From Eleusine coracana subsp. coracana (Eukaryota; Streptophyta; Magnoliopsida; Poales; Poaceae): a DNA stretch of 64,000 nucleotides. The notes beneath the pieces were generated by a model that was given only the letters and a program-made list of their open reading frames with translations, did not search any database and was not told the DNA's origin. Positions 1 through 12,000 of this stretch are shown in pieces. The position numbers and the translations under genes are program-made. Within the stretch, counting starts at the first letter, position 1; each line of letters begins with the position of its first letter. The stretch spans positions 3,706,949 through 3,770,948 of the forward strand of contig CM064430.1 in NCBI GenBank assembly GCA_032690845.1. Reading direction: 5' to 3'.

Positions 1-684
1 GGGCTCGCGCAGCGCCCGAACCAGCAGGCGGCGTTGATGGGTCTCGCGCAGCGCCCGAACCAGGTGACGTGGCTCCAGAACCAGCAGATGACGCATCAGC
101 AGCTTCCGTTGTTGGGCACCGGGACGGCGAGCCATCAGGCGCCGTTGATGGGGCTCGCGCAACGCCAGAACCAGCAGGCAGCGCTGCACCAGCAGCTTAA
201 CCAGCAGATGGAGCAACGGCAGCTTGCGTTGATGGCGCAGCGCCAGAACCAGCAGGCAGCGTTCCACCACCAGCTTAACCAGCAGTTGGCGCAACGGCAG
301 CATGCGTTGATGGAGCTCGCGCAGCGCCACAACCAGCAGACGGCGCTGATGGGGCTCGAGCAGCAGCTTGGGGACGCGGAGGCGAGCTCGTCGGAGCAGG
401 AGACGCATTCGCAGGAAAAGATGGATGAGCTTCACGCCGCCGCCGCGGGACTCACGATGGAGCAGTACTACGCCGCCGCTTTGGGGCTCGACGACGACGT
501 CACGCTGGGGCATGGCCACCTGCACCTGCAGCAGCAGCAGCAGGAGCAGGCCGCGGCTGTGGAGCCGACTGTGGCCGAACAACTGGAAGCGTCTCTGCCG
601 CCGATGACGCCGACATTGTTTCAAGGAGACGGTGGCGAGGGCGAGTCTTCTTCTGATCCAGACCCTCCTCCCGATGCCAGGTGA
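1..684 (+). CDS. Gln-rich repeat protein, 3' part only
   Basis: The open frame runs in from the left edge of the window, so the true start is missing; it ends at TGA 682-684. The first ~110 visible residues are imperfect repeats built around GLAQRxNQQAALM and HQQLNQQ, rich in Gln, Leu, Ala and Arg. A less repetitive acidic tail follows, containing MEQYYAAALGLDDD, a short poly-Gln run and a Ser/Asp/Pro-rich end. There is no catalytic motif or membrane segment. Such Gln-rich, repetitive C-termini occur in plant transcription regulators, including some type I MADS proteins, but the diagnostic N-terminal domain lies outside the window, so no family is assigned. The frame is uninterrupted and the repeats keep phase, which supports real coding sequence. 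Confidence 0.6.
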   Translation, partial: GLAQRPNQQAALMGLAQRPNQVTWLQNQQMTHQQLPLLGTGTASHQAPLMGLAQRQNQQAALHQQLNQQMEQRQLALMAQRQNQQAAFHHQLNQQLAQRQHALMELAQRHNQQTALMGLEQQLGDAEASSSEQETHSQEKMDELHAAAAGLTMEQYYAAALGLDDDVTLGHGHLHLQQQQQEQAAAVEPTVAEQLEASLPPMTPTLFQGDGGEGESSSDPDPPPDAR

Positions 685-2095
685 TCGACCGGGGCCGTGA
701 CCCATCTCAAGGTACTACTATCTTGTTGTTATCCGCATCTTGCAATTCTTCATTTCGGACTAGCGATATGTTGTTAGAATTAGTCTCCTGACCTTCTAGT
801 TCTACTAGTAGTTCTCTAAGATGACTAATTAGGGCATCAAGTGCCCCATGTGTTGCTTGTGTGTTCATGAATAATCTGTTGCGGAAGAATCAACTTCACT
901 TATTAAAGAACCGCAAGAGGTAAATGAAGAATGTGAGGAAAATGATTATAGAACGGCGTCCCGCGTCCAGTAGTAAGAACGATAATCAGGTTGGTAGCTA
1001 GGTCTTCATTTTGGGCATCTAGTCCGAAAAAAAAACTGAAATGAAAGCCCCATCTGTAGATGTAGAGAGAATGGAGATTCAGTGCCATGTTACTGTCTGA
1101 GTACCATATAAATTGGTGAATTGCTCACTCTTCAGTATCATGTTTTGACTTCATGGAGTGGCTATCTTAAACGTTTTAACTGGATTGCTCACTCATGTTA
1201 ATATCAGTTTTTTGTGATGTTTCGGATAAATTGCTTGTGTTGCCAGACCATTGACGATAATGTCTGATAATTGGCTTCTCCTGTTTTTAGCAGGTGAGGA
1301 ACATATGGTTATGGACATGGCAAGTAGACTTCAGCAGGTGGCAAGGGTTCAGATGCAGACAGGAGATGCTCTTCCCTTAAAAGAACCAGGAGATGTAGGA
1401 TTCTACCTAGAGAAGAAGCAATTTGTTCTGGTAGTTCAAAGATGTGCGTTGCCTGAATTTTGATATACGGGTGTTCTTGTTCAGTTCATTCAAAACTTGA
1501 GACGCTCACTGAATCTTTTCAGAAGATACACTTTTGTTGGTTGCATTTGTGTGCTTTGCATTTCAGTGATCGGTGTGCACATGTGCAAAATGGTATCATC
1601 TTTCCTGGCGAGTGACATAGAACATGGCCTAGTATGCAGTAACGAACTTGCTTGATGTTGTATTGGCTGTTCTGTCGGTAATTGCTCTTTGTCAGTTATT
1701 GAGCTTTGCTTGATTGATCTGTATTCAATTGAAGCAGCAAATTGTCATGATATGTGTGTACTGAACACCACTTGGTATCTCTTTTCTAGTTTGTTTTTGG
1801 ACATGGCCATAACTTTTACTGCATCTCTGACCTTCTGGAAAACTGAATCTTCTTGCTTTTATGGTCTTTATTTATTTAGAACATATCCGCAGAGGTCAGC
1901 AAAAAAAATCTGTATAATCTACCGGATTCACGCGTTGCAACTTGTCTTGCAGGGAGTGATCGCAACACTTTGCTTGTTAATATATGGGACATATTTGTTA
2001 ATGATTGAGAATGTCAACTGTTTGCAGTGTTACATATACAAAAGCCATGTCCTGATAAACCCTGTGCTGTCCTGCATGCGTACAATAAAATGAAA
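685..2095 (+). other. 3' UTR / downstream region of the Gln-rich gene
   Basis: There is no convincing coding exon here. A short open stretch at about 1291-1463 follows an acceptor-like TTTTTAGCAG, but joining it to the frame above does not extend the protein past TGA 682-684, so it would be 3' UTR. An AATAAA at 2084-2089 could be the polyadenylation signal for a plus-strand transcript, about 110 bp before the convergent SRP54 stop. The extent is inferred. Confidence 0.3.
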
Positions 2096-2195
2096 ACTCG
2101 GAAAGTCTTTTTCACATGAAGGAGGAGGGACTCATCATCCCTCGTATTATCCTATAGCTAGCTATACAAAACACAGTCTCCAAAAATCAAAAGGT

Positions 2196-3686
2196 TTACT
2201 TGGCCCCTTTCATCTGCTTTATAACATTCTGGAGCGCACCCGCACCACCCAACTGCTGAAGCACATTCTGAGGGAGGGAGCTGATGATCTTACTGACGCT
2301 CGAGGAGTCGCAGCGTCTGTTGTTATTCAAGTTGGGCATCATCTTGGGCATCTTCTTCATCATCTTGGCCATCCGCTTGTGCTCCTCCAGCATCTCCTTG
2401 ACATCCTTCACCTGCCTCCCTGACCCCCTGGCGATGCGCACGATCCTCGACTCGTTCATCATCTTGGGGTCCGTGCTGTCAAGCTCGGCGGCCGTCATGG
2501 AGTCCATGATGGTCATGTACCGCTTGATCTTGGCCTGGCCCTCCTTCTCCCTCCCCTTGGCCATCAGCTCGCCGCCGAACCCGCCAGGCAGCATGGAGAA
2601 GAGCTGCCCGAGCGGGCCCATCTCCCGAAGGTTCTGGAACATGTCGTACATCATCCGCAGCGTGAACGCGCCCCCGGTCATCAGCTTCTGCACCATCTCC
2701 TCCGGGTTAGTATTCTGCTGCTGGTCCGGCATGGCGTCCTTGATCTTGTTCACGAGACCCGACAGGTCGCCCATCCCGAGGAGGCGGCTCACGAACGGCT
2801 TGGGATCGAACGGCTCGAACTCGCCGACGTGCTCGCCGGTGCCGATGAAGATGACCGGCGCCTTGGTCGCGGCGACGGCGCTGAGCGCGCCGCCGCCCTT
2901 CGCGTGGCCGTCCATCTTGGTGACGATGACGGCGCCGACGGGGACGCTTTCCTTGAACGCGCGGGCCTGGTCGAAGGCGGCCTGCCCGATGCTGGCGTCC
3001 ATGACGAGGATGACCAGGTCGGGCCGCACGGCCTCCGCCACCTGCCGCATCTCCTCCAACAGCGCCGCCTCCTGCCTGTGCCGCCCGCTCGTGTCGACTA
3101 TGATCAGGTCGTGGCGCTGCTCGCTTCTGAGGAAGGTCTCGACGCCGTCGACGGCCACCTTGACGGGGTCCGTCTCGGCGTAGCTGCCGTAGAAGGGGAT
3201 GTTGGCTTTCGCGGCGTTCTGCTTGAGCTGGTCGAACGCGCCGGCGCGGAACGTGTCGGCGCAGACCAGGGCCGGGCTGAAGCCCTTCCTGCGGTGGTGG
3301 GCCGCGTACTTGGCGCAGGTCGTGGTCTTGCCCGACCCCTGGAGGCCCACGAGCATCACCACGCTGGGCCGCGTCGTCGTCCCCTTGGACTTGGTCGGCG
3401 AGAAGGGCGGCGGCGTGCCCGGGTCAAGCATGCGGCAGAGCTCGGCCACCACGGCCTGCGTGATGACGTGGCGCTTGTTGGCGCCCGCGGGGAGGGACGC
3501 CAGGTTGACGGTGGTTCTGACGTTGGCCTGGAGGTCCTTGACGGAGGCGAATCGCACGTCGGCCTGCAGAAGCGCGCGCGAGATCTCGTTCAGGCACGCG
3601 GCGAAGGCGGCCTCGTCCACCACCGTGGAGTCGCTCATGCGCTTCAGCGCGCGGGCGATGCTCCCGCCCAGCTCCGCGAGCACCAT
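2196..3686 (-). CDS. SRP54: Signal recognition particle 54 kDa GTPase (SRP54), intronless
   Basis: SRP54 binds signal peptides as they leave the ribosome and, with GTP, hands the ribosome to the SRP receptor at the ER. The 496-residue frame holds all three domains. The N domain is residues 1-90. The G domain has the P-loop GLQGSGKT at 114-121, DTFRAGAFDQL at 144-154, DTSGR at 198-202 and TKMDGHAKGGG at 256-266. The Met-rich M domain spans about 325-496 and contains GPLGQLFSMLPGG and RIVRIARGSGR. All key GTPase residues are present. The start gives MVLAELGGSI, the normal N-terminus of the family. The gene has no introns, unlike the multi-exon SRP54 genes known from plants, so it may be an old retrocopy; no poly(A) remnant follows the stop. 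The C-terminus is short, ending soon after a KQM motif. Probably functional, since the frame is intact. Confidence 0.93.
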   Translation of the reverse strand: MVLAELGGSIARALKRMSDSTVVDEAAFAACLNEISRALLQADVRFASVKDLQANVRTTVNLASLPAGANKRHVITQAVVAELCRMLDPGTPPPFSPTKSKGTTTRPSVVMLVGLQGSGKTTTCAKYAAHHRRKGFSPALVCADTFRAGAFDQLKQNAAKANIPFYGSYAETDPVKVAVDGVETFLRSEQRHDLIIVDTSGRHRQEAALLEEMRQVAEAVRPDLVILVMDASIGQAAFDQARAFKESVPVGAVIVTKMDGHAKGGGALSAVAATKAPVIFIGTGEHVGEFEPFDPKPFVSRLLGMGDLSGLVNKIKDAMPDQQQNTNPEEMVQKLMTGGAFTLRMMYDMFQNLREMGPLGQLFSMLPGGFGGELMAKGREKEGQAKIKRYMTIMDSMTAAELDSTDPKMMNESRIVRIARGSGRQVKDVKEMLEEHKRMAKMMKKMPKMMPNLNNNRRCDSSSVSKIISSLPQNVLQQLGGAGALQNVIKQMKGAK

Positions 3687-4146
3687 CGCTGCGAGACGCT
3701 TGCTTTGCTTGGGTTCCGCTTGGGGCTGTCAGAGACGGCGGCGCGCGCCTCGGCGGATGGAGTCTGCTTGGCGGAACTGGTCGATCGATCGATCGAGCAA
3801 CGCCGCAACGGGAATCGGCGGTACTTGGTTCGGTGGCGAGGTGCGGTTGCTTTTTATTTCTGCGCGACGAGACATGTACTGCTACACGATCAGAGAACGG
3901 GTCGGTTCGGTGTACCGCGTCCGACCCGGGTCGCCACGTTCCGTATATGAATTGGGACCGGCAGCCCAGGATCGGCCCATAAAAGGTTCTACAAATCTAG
4001 GTCGTTATTTTCTGTTCCTACTGGGTCGGGCCCATCTTTCCTTCGGAGAGATTCTATCATCAACCAAAGTGAAGCATTGTTCGGTGTTCGGTATACTCGT
4101 AGTAGCTTATGTTGAGAGTTTTGCAAATACATTCTGCTGAAGGGAC

Positions 4147-4356
4147 AATTGTGTTTTTATGATTTTGCCTCTTATTTTCTAATTTTGTAATTTTACCTCT
4201 GTTTTTTCAAACTGAAGACAAAATTTATCTCTACTTGGAGTAAAATCACAATAAAAATATTATGATTTTACCCCCACTAAGAATAGGCTTTGTTTTCAGA
4301 TTAAAAAACTAGGGGTAAAATCACAAAGTTACAAAATCAAGGATAAAATCACAACT
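4147..4356. repeat. Small inverted-repeat element (MITE-like)
   Basis: The left arm (about 4150-4200, TTTTATGATTTTGCCTCTTA and following) is matched in reverse complement by the right arm (about 4312-4354, GGTAAAATCACAAAGTTACA and following). The arms are about 45 bp and imperfect. No coding content and no clear target duplication. Superfamily not assigned. Confidence 0.45.
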
Positions 4357-5593
4357 GGACATCAAAACAGGGTAAAAACATAAGAGAACTGCTCCGATGA
4401 AGCTCTTTTAAAATGTTACATATATCTTAAAGCAAAGCCTGATTTAATTAAATGATCTAATAATCTAAACATCCTAGGCCCGCCGGCCCTTCTGCCTGAT
4501 CCAGTCAAACACCGGGCGCATACATACGTATAGTATGGCTATAGAGTATATATACACTATTTGCCTTTGTCGTTGATCCTCCCATCATCATCCACCTGCA
4601 TCTTTGATTTTCCTGTCCTAGTAAGAAAGACGCCATGAACAGGCGCGTGAGCATGATTTCACATAACCAACCAATCGAGCAATCGCAATTAGCAAGGAAG
4701 CACGAACGCCAGCGCAACATGCTAGGAGCGTTAGATCATTTTCCTTGTTGTTGTGGGAAATAAGTCAAAGGAGTCTCTCAAATCCATCAGATCTGTGGCA
4801 TACTCATCACCATGCATGAGCTTCAAATGGACATTGACGACGAGAACAACAAATCAAGGGGAGAAGAACAACCTCGTGAGATGGGAGACACATTAATAGA
4901 AGGGAGTTCTCGATAACGAGGGTGACGTGCGGCCGCCATTCGTCGTACAAGTCAGCGCTGATGATAATGAGGCCAGTGTCAGTAGGAGTTTTATCAGCAT
5001 TAAATAAGATGTTAAAAGAGATGATGTGATATAGTAATTAATATCAAACTGGGTAAATAGATTTCATAGGGATGAAACTCATTTGACACTATTTCATAGG
5101 TATGAAACTCCATTAAATCTCCTATTGAGAATATAGAGTTTCATCCTAACATATTTTGACCAATCTCAATGTAACAAATAGATATTAATTTAATACTATA
5201 ATTTATATATCAAAATGTGAGATGAAACTATGCATTGAGAGAGACTATTTCATACATCAAACTAAATCTTTAAATCTGATATGACACTTTTTAAAACTCT
5301 AAGATAAAACTATGTATTAAGACTGGCCTAAAGGACTCCGTAGATTACCGCATTCGTGGCAATGAAGTATTCGATGGGAATGATGCAATCCGTACTCTAC
5401 GTCTACGCTAGATTGGGCTTTATTGGGCTAACTGGGTGGGGTTAGAATTAAAAAGAAACTAATTAATTAGTCATGCTTTGCTTTGGGATTTGTGCAATAT
5501 TTAAAAAGAGCTCCACCGGAGCAGTTCTGAAAACGTAATTGCCCCATTAATTAAAAGTTTAGATAGAAAACGGTTATGCAAGCTAGTGCTCTT

Positions 5594-5932
5594 AGGATAT
5601 GTTTGGTAGGGTTTATACTTATATAATAAATTGTTTATGCTTTAGCTTATCTATCAAAAGTGCTTATTCAGCTTATTTGGCTTATGTAGCATAAATAGTC
5701 AAACCGTTTGGCAAAAGTGCTTATTCAAACGGCTTATCTAGAGAGTAAGCACCAAAAAGCTAGTATTTGGTGCTTATACAAAACTGCTTATGCTAGTACA
5801 AATTCTAAAACTACTTATAACTGCTTATGTCAATGAGCACTTATGGGTTCAACCCTTTTGGCAGGACTTATGGCTTATTGCTGCATAAGTAGTTTAATAA
5901 GTAGTTCCATAAGCCCTGCCAAACACACCCTT
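5594..5932. mobile_element. hAT-like MITE
   Basis: The termini read AGGATATGTTTGGTAGGGTTT on the left and, in reverse complement, AAGGGTGTGTTTGGCAGGGCTT on the right. This GTGTTTGG-AGGGCTT terminus is typical of small hAT-type elements in plants. The interior is AT-rich with many repeated GCTTAT words and no open frame. An 8-bp target duplication was not recognised, so the class is inferred from the termini only. Confidence 0.5.
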
Positions 5933-6084
5933 ATTTATCTACAACAACACATATATGGAAATATGCATACAAATAAATGCAAACTATTCTTTTTATTCCC
6001 CTGAATCTGAATCATATTAGTACAATAAACGTGTTACATGTCGTGTTTACTTATCGTCACAACATAGACAACCCATGTGCTTTA

Positions 6085-7022
6085 TCAGCAGGTGAGGTTG
6101 CTTCCCGGGTCAACGCCGAACTGCTGGCAGAACTGCTGGTAGTACCCGACGCGGTCGTTGACGGCGGTGGGGTTCTTGCCGTCACACTCGAGCGGGCCGT
6201 TGATGTTGCGGATGGTGCTGCCGAACCCTTGCCCGGCGACGAAGCCGTCGTGCACGTTGTTCATCCAGTACCAGATCGCCGCCCGGAACGCCACCACGGC
6301 GCTGCGCGCCACCGCGTCCGGGTCGCCCAGCCCGTCGAACCCGATGCTCTGACCCGCCGGCCCGTAGTTGTAGTTCCACGAGAGCTGCAGCGGCCCGCGG
6401 CCGTAGTAGCCTTTTCCCTCCTGGCACGGGTAGTCCGTCTTGTTCGGGTCGCAGTAGTTCTTGGTCGGCCCGTCGATCTCGTTGATGTAGCAGAACTCTG
6501 CAATTCCATTCCATCATGCATCATCATCAGATATTATTATTAATACTTAGGATTACTCCTTCATGTACCAAACCAGTCCACAGTGGGAAGAAGAAAATAA
6601 AAGGAAACCTATATATTGTGCTTACTTATGGTCTCGTGGTTGACGTTGGCGAAGAAAGCGGCGATCTCGCGCTTGGAGTCGTCCTCGGTGCCGACGCGGC
6701 CGAACTCCGAGTAGAATCCGACGGCGGCGAGGAAGGCGTCGCGGGTGTAGAATCCCTTGGCCTCGCACGAGTCGGCGGCCTGCGCGGTGAGCGCGTCGAA
6801 GAAGGCGGACGTCACGATGCTGGCCACCGACACGTCGTTGGTCTGCGGCACCTCGCAGGGCCCCGACTGGCACCCTCTCCCGCAGTAGTCGCTGCCGAGG
6901 CCGCAGAACCCGAAACGGCTGCAGCACTGGTCCGAAGCGCACCCGCAGTTCTGCGCCGTCGCGGAGATGGCCAGGACGAGGAGCACGGCCAAGCCGAGGG
7001 AGAGCTTTCTTCCTGCTGCCAT
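6085..7022 (-). CDS. Class IV chitinase (GH19) with hevein domain
   Basis: A secreted endochitinase that cuts chitin of fungal walls. Two exons: 7022-6626 and 6497-6085, joined by a GT-AG intron (donor GTAAGC, acceptor TTGCAG) that restores the motif HETIKFCYINE; total 269 aa. Residues 1-23 are a signal peptide, 24-56 a hevein chitin-binding domain with eight cysteines (CGC, CC and SDYCG motifs), followed by a short linker and the GH19 domain. The catalytic Glu pair is E130 (HET) and E139 (INE). YYGRGPLQLSWNYNYG and the C-terminal GVDPGSNLTC match class IV enzymes such as maize ChitA; the short loops and overall length also fit class IV. I chose the ATG at 7022, not an in-frame upstream one at 7070, because a TATA box lies at about 7090-7099 and the signal peptide follows directly. 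Confidence 0.93.
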
Positions 7023-7088
7023 GGTTGCTTTGCTTTGCTTGTGTGATGGTGATGACTGATGATTTTCCATGGTGTTGGGCCGCCCGGG

Positions 7089-7100
7089 TTATATATATAG
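7089..7100 (-). promoter_or_regulatory. TATA box of the chitinase gene
   Basis: On the minus strand the sequence reads CTATATATATAA, about 70 bp upstream of the chosen ATG, which would leave a 5' UTR of roughly 40 nt. A repeated CCCGCCCGGGTTATA phrase flanks it. Confidence 0.6.
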
Positions 7101-7104
7101 AGAC

Positions 7105-9090
7105 CCGCCCGGGTTATATTTTCGTGTGAGGTGTTTCGTTGACTTGTCTCCGTCACCCGTTCCCGGTCGTTCAACGAAGGCCGAGTCCAACAGACAGGTC
7201 CTTTTCAGATTTTCTGAGAATATAATTCCCTATACTATAGGCAACGGGGCGTCAAGGACAACAAGATTAGGTCGGCATCTCTCCACGTTGTGATGAATCG
7301 GTGTGAACCGCGTCGACCTGTGTGTGACCCGAGTGCTTGCCGCTGCCGTTGCTGCCTCCTCACTTCGAGGTAGGTACGTGGCCGGTGGACACTGCTGGAC
7401 AGCCTCCGTTTTCCGCGGACGTTTGTGTTGAGAAAGCGAGCGGCGCTGCGTAGCGACAACGAGCTCGTTTAGCTCCATTGCCGCCACTCGCTTTCCCCTT
7501 TCCAGCTTTCCTTGCAGGTAAAACAGAAAATTGCTTCTTCTTAACCTTCCAGAGAGAACAAATGTCGTTAAGAAAGAAAAAAAAAATCGCGAGTCCGGTT
7601 TGGGGACGAAACAGTCGGTGATTCTTTAGCGGCAACTTTGGAGAAATGCTAATTACGGAAATAATTAACGTGATAGACGGAAGCAGCGTTGCAGCAAGTG
7701 TGTGTCGATGGCGTTCAGCCGTTCACCTTCTAGATCAGGCATGAGTTGGGGTTTCGAAAAAGATCAGGCAAGAGTTTCAGCGCGAAGTACAAAAGGGGAC
7801 GACCACCTCATCACCGAGTCAAAAGTCAAACCTAACAATGGTTGACAAAAGGGATCGGGTCCCCCAGCCGTTCGATCCCTCGCTGCGCGATGCCTGGCCC
7901 GTCGATGTCTTTGACTGCACCGGCGGAGCTGCGGCGACTTTCGAAGACCACACGGACCTTCTGCTGCTTCGCGAGCGCACGCCGCCACTATGGACTTGAA
8001 CGGTCAGAGCGGCAGCAGATTTCTTCTGTACTACCTCTTGCTTTGCCCTCGATATTCTAAAACTTCTAATTTGGTGACTTTTATTATGTCCATCTCGTGT
8101 GACCTATTCAATCTTGGAAACATTTTTGCTGCATATCAATTTGGAGCATCCTCAACAATCTTAACCTGCATGGTGCCAATATAATCTTCGGCAAAACATT
8201 TTTTCCGGCATATTCTCTTGACTTCGTCTTTATATTCTCACATAAATTAGCTCCAACAACAATAATCTTCAACGAAAATACACACACGACTGAAAATAAT
8301 TTAAACCATGTTCTCGCAATAGTTTGCATCGGAAGATAAAGTATAAAGTATAGAATATTTTTATAGAGACAATTACCATCTTCAACTAATAAAATATTAT
8401 AAATATTATTAAAGTTATTGAGAACTGACTTTATAAGCCATGGTCTCATCAGATTTTTCAAGGACTATAAAGTAAAACTTCCACGGCTCATGAAGGAGCC
8501 ACTGCATCACATGGGCTGACCTTAAGGTCACAAGACAAAAGTAACCCATAACTTTTTAAGCCCACCACGCACCAGTCGACAATCGACACCTATAAAATAG
8601 GCTACCTATTCACCTGCTTGTTCACTGGCAAATCATTGATGAACAATTAACTTGCATAGTTTATTTTTTTGGATGTTGAAAAGAAAATCATTTAATGGGA
8701 GCCCATGAATGTGCCACTGAACTATAGGAGAAATCATATTTTTTTAATGGGTTGTAGTTTGTTTCAGGCCCCAATAGAAACCCACGGGTGGAATTGAAAA
8801 ATTGCCTCGGCTCCGTGACTATGCACATCAGGCATGGATCTGTCCCGCGGGCAAGAAAATGCCCTCGCACCAACTTCTATCATCCAAATTGTCATATCCT
8901 ACTGATGACGGTGATGTCTTTGACACCATTTTTCTTCTTAAAGACGTCATCTTGGTTCCTATGGTATATCACACAAGAACGATGCTTTCCATTGTTTTAT
9001 AGGATCTTCCACATGTGCCATCTTAAGTTGATGATGGCAGATGTCTGTTAGTCAGGATGTTGGTCTTTCCAATGAAATCTCCTACTATAA
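7105..9090. other. Intergenic, no convincing gene
   Basis: Several short open frames exist on both strands at 7230-8060, but none has a recognisable motif, a plausible splice context or a supporting neighbour. The stretch is moderately GC-rich to about 8000 and AT-rich afterwards. I see no RNA gene. Confidence 0.4.
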
Positions 9091-9099
9091 TGACAGTCT

Positions 9100-12000
9100 T
9101 CACCTTGATTATCTAAAAATCATATAGAGCTACGCTCTAAGCAACTAAATACTCAACAAGACTTATTCGTCAAAAATGGTCAACTATAACCGACTTTTAG
9201 ACATGCACATGCTAAGGATATGGTTTAAGTTACCAAAAAGCCAGCCTAAGCATAGATCCTTATTTTTTAAGTTTAAGCATCAAGTTAATTTGACATGTAA
9301 AATGATAAATTTAGTTTGCACTATAACTACACATCATGGTTGTAATATAAATAATAATAATTTCATACAACAATATTAAACTCATTCATCATATTATTCT
9401 CCTTACTATGTTCCAGAGTAGTGATCAAGTGGTACTCGTTACTGTGAAAGGCAGCGACTCGAATCGATTTACATCTTGCAGGAGAAACCTGCTTGCACGG
9501 TCCATATACGCTTCATGGAAGCCACGTGAAGCAACCATTTGCATATGGTACCACAAGGTCTTCTGGGTCCAGACTCCCCTAAGAAGGGTCCCCTAACGCA
9601 ATGCATCCTGATCGCTATCCGTGGGTAGATTGCTCTCTCCTTTCATCCCCAATTCTACCAAAGAAGGGAGAAGGCTGTCTTCTAGCCAGGCAGTAGTCGT
9701 AGCTACATTAGTTTACTGGGCCTATAAACTCCAGCATGCAAACAATACATTTAAACTTGATCCCATAGTACTGGATATGACGTGTGTCTTAAGTGACTCA
9801 GATAGGGTTACCTCCTTGAAGATAAACTATCATTCTCTTTTCACCTAGTTGTCCGTCTGGTCTCCACTATTATCCCATTCAAGCTATTCCATAACCATTC
9901 TCCAGTGAGATATATGCCTCAACTATGAGTGGTCTTTTCACCACTTGCTGACTCATCATCCTAATTAAACAGAGTCACTAACGTTCTAAAGCTATTAATA
10001 GGTGAAGGAAGCCTACTACAATACTAGAGTTTCAAACAACTCCTGTCAACTTAATACACAAACAAGCTTACATCACACTATTTAGTGATAAAATAGAAAC
10101 GATAAAAACTAGTGGGATGTACCAGGACTTGTGTTGAGCTTGTTCCTAGTTAGTAGGGTCACTTTCCTTCTCCTTCTGTCTCCTATGTGGCCTCCACCTC
10201 CATGTTGTTTACCTCGGGAGTTACATGATGCATATGATGTTGTGTATGAGAGAAAATTTATGACAGTCTAATAGCATAAGATTTATCGTTAGCACATGGG
10301 TTGACATATCGAGTGAATATGAGTTAAACATATAGGGTGAGTGTATGTGGCGTATTTCCTTCCTAGACTCTAATTTAATGCGGTAACAATGAAATAAGGT
10401 ACGATGCTATGCCGATCATGCTTGACATAATTGCGTGAAGTACATGGATAGTGTACCGGCCAACTAATAGGTAGGTATGTTGTTTTGCAAGAAGAAAGGT
10501 ATATGATATAATGCTTAAAGTGCAAAACTATATGCTTAATTGAAAGATTAAACCTATGAGTCAATTAATTAATTTAGCATGGTTCTGGGAAAGACATGCC
10601 TATGAGCGATTTACGCTAGGGAGTATTTCTGAGCCAAGTCTCACTGACTTGCATTGATCCAAAACCATACACTTATTAATATGCTAAACTCACGAAAACC
10701 TAGCACATGAGCATAACCGTATGAAGTTTGAGTTTTAACATAGGTATTATTAATTTAGCATGCACACCAAGTAGGTTATGAGGTTAACGAAAATAGGCAG
10801 GATTGACATGTGAAGTTCTCATGCAAGATTAAGAACGGTAAACATGCCTTTTAGCAATTTGGTTGTAACAGGCACGACCTAAGTTTGATTAAAGTCTAAA
10901 GCAACATATAGTTTGATTAACGAGAAAACATAGTAACTAGCAGAACATGTAAGGCCAAATGATGAAGTGACTAGTAACACTGCCTCCAAGAAAATGCATG
11001 CTACTGGAATGTTCTTGAGCGCATAAGAAGCTATGATCAAATTGATTATCTTACTCAAGCAGATTTAATTAGTTGATTTATAAGGTTGACTTTGCGACTT
11101 AGATTAGAATGGTTATGGAAAACATTAATTTGTGGGCAACTAGGTATGTTATAGGGAACAACATGAGTGATCTATGCACCAACATCATGGTAAGAACATG
11201 CACCAATAATTTGTATTAATTAAAATAGTGCAAAGAGATAAATAACACTTATAGAGAAAAGCCTTATAAATTACATATGACATATGGTGAGATGCAAACA
11301 ATTAGTGAAATAAATATGCATGCCAAAAAATGTAGAATTTAATCATGCTCTGAACAATATGTACGAATTTATCTACATTTGATTTATCCTTTTTTTTATC
11401 AGACATAAATATATACATTCAGTGTGATTTATCGATTCGACAACATGCATCACATGCAGAGGAAGACATAAACATCTATGGTGTATTACATTTCCCAGCA
11501 CATATTTCTGGGTTGACTTTTGAAGTTAAATTAAGTTCATTGGTTCAATAGACGCATGCATGAATAGTTGAGCACCTTTGCTGTGTTTCAACATTTTTGG
11601 TAAAATAGAGAATAATCGAGGAGTCCATAACATATTTTATTGCATTTTACTTCCCATTATATTGTTTTCATGTAATTTGTGAAGCTGAAAATAATTGCTT
11701 TTGCTTATTTTAAATTTTCCAGGAATTTACCTGGCTAACGGGCCGAAAGATCCCAGCCCATCAGCCGAGCGGAGCGGGAAAGGGCACCCTGGGTCAGATC
11801 TGGCCCAGGCCCATGGTGGCCCATGGTCTCATGGCCCAGGAAGGGCAAGGCCCATACGGCCCAGGCGCGCGACGTGGCCCACGGCCACACCTAGCCCAAT
11901 TGGCTGGCCAGGCCATGGCCATGCGCAAGCCAGGCGCGGCCTCAGCGTCAGGCGGCGGCGCGACTCCGGCGGCCGGAGGAGGGGCCGGCAAGGGCTCGTT

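Larger units (their letters stand above)
3690..6080. other. Intergenic: SRP54 upstream region and small repeats
   Basis: I see no gene. The first ~250 bp are the upstream region of the SRP54 gene, with an A/T-rich TATA-like stretch near 3846-3860 read on the minus strand. The rest is AT-rich and contains two inverted-repeat elements listed separately (about 4147-4356 and 5594-5932). Around 5030-5300 a phrase resembling TTTCATAGGTATGAAACTC recurs, which suggests a degenerate MITE, but its ends could not be fixed. Confidence 0.5.

Noticed and set aside
2829..4140. Plus-strand frames of 299-373 codons opposite SRP54
   Set aside because: Shadows of the SRP54 coding strand; no domains of their own.
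7764..8060. Short open frames on both strands
   Set aside because: No domain, splice context or promoter; chance frames.
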